Positions 5,110 through 5,292 of a DNA stretch of 5,292 bases are shown piece after piece. The number at the start of each line of letters is the position of its first letter. Position 1 is the first letter of the stretch. Source of the DNA: Scleromatobacter sp045810265 (GTDB taxonomy: Bacteria > Pseudomonadota > Gammaproteobacteria > Burkholderiales > Burkholderiaceae_C). Below the pieces are notes generated by a model. The model was not told the origin of the DNA and did no database searches. It saw only the letters and a list, made by a program, of their open reading frames with translations. The stretch is taken from assembly GCA_045810265.1 (NCBI GenBank), contig JBJMWF010000518.1, forward strand, positions 1 to 5,292, in the 5' to 3' direction. The translations under genes and the position numbers were made by a program.

Positions 5110-5292
5110 ATGTCAACCTCCCTGCATGCCCAGTCCAATGCCCCGGTGCCCGGCGCGGCGCCATTCATGCAGCGCTGGCAATCGACGGCCTTCGCGCTCG
5201 TCACCAGTGCCGCCGCTGTTGCATCGAGCCGCGGCCTGGTCAGCATCCTCGTCGCGGTCGCTATGGTGGCCGCCGGCGCGTTGCTTGACCGC
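5110..5292 (+). CDS. Unknown protein, N-terminal fragment, probably membrane-associated (3' end outside window)
   Basis: From the ATG at 5110 the frame is open to the right edge, giving 61 residues without a stop. Third codon positions are mostly G or C, as in the confirmed genes. After a polar Ser/Pro/Ala-rich start, two hydrophobic stretches follow, residues 26-38 (TAFALVTSAAAVA) and 43-59 (LVSILVAVAMVAAGALL), separated by SSRG; the second could be a transmembrane segment. The start is uncertain: no ribosome site stands before 5110, and the in-frame ATG at 5167 has none either. The family is not recognisable from this fragment. It is divergent from the XRE-cupin operon and could share its control region. 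Confidence 0.5.
   Translation, partial: MSTSLHAQSNAPVPGAAPFMQRWQSTAFALVTSAAAVASSRGLVSILVAVAMVAAGALLDR

Noticed and set aside
4950..5288. A 112-codon + strand frame overlapping the right-edge gene
   Set aside because: It is Arg/Ser-rich without recognisable domains, covers the palindromes, and overlaps the frame from 5110, which has more plausible codon use and hydrophobic segments.

Overview
The window is GC-rich, densely coding proteobacterial chromosome. Strong G/C preference at third codon positions, the gene families present and a small secreted Lys/Ala-rich two-cysteine protein suggest a betaproteobacterium, most likely Burkholderiales. A gammaproteobacterium such as a Xanthomonadaceae member cannot be excluded. 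This placement is from memory of the families, not a search.

Layout. (1) 2-1234, +: the C-terminal ~410 residues of a SulP-type anion permease with a terminal STAS domain, cut by the left edge and followed by an intrinsic terminator. (2) 1312-1719, +: a small exported protein with a Thr-rich linker and a charged Lys/Ala-rich helical region holding two cysteines. (3) 1732-1844: three stem-loops that insulate it from the convergent gene on the other strand. (4) 1863-2411, -: a bacterioferritin-like four-helix di-iron protein. (5) 2581-3543, +: a D-2-hydroxyacid dehydrogenase, divergent from the ferritin gene. (6) 3553-3620: a nearly symmetrical double palindrome between two convergent genes, built like a REPIN/BIME-type dispersed element. 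(7) 3645-4788, -: a two-gene operon with 32-nt overlap, an XRE-cupin regulator followed by a GNAT acetyltransferase. (8) 4789-5109: a 321-bp palindrome-rich intergenic region containing a candidate promoter for the regulator. (9) 5110 to the right edge, +: the first 61 codons of an unrecognised, probably membrane-associated protein.

No single pathway joins these genes. The one clear functional unit is the XRE-cupin/GNAT operon, whose regulator probably acts on its own upstream region and perhaps on the divergent gene at the right edge. The features most worth following up are the double-palindrome element, the possibly leaderless start of the regulator, and the palindrome cluster in front of it. 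I found no strong evidence for an undescribed multi-gene system, no CRISPR array, no tRNA or rRNA, and no transposase or phage gene.
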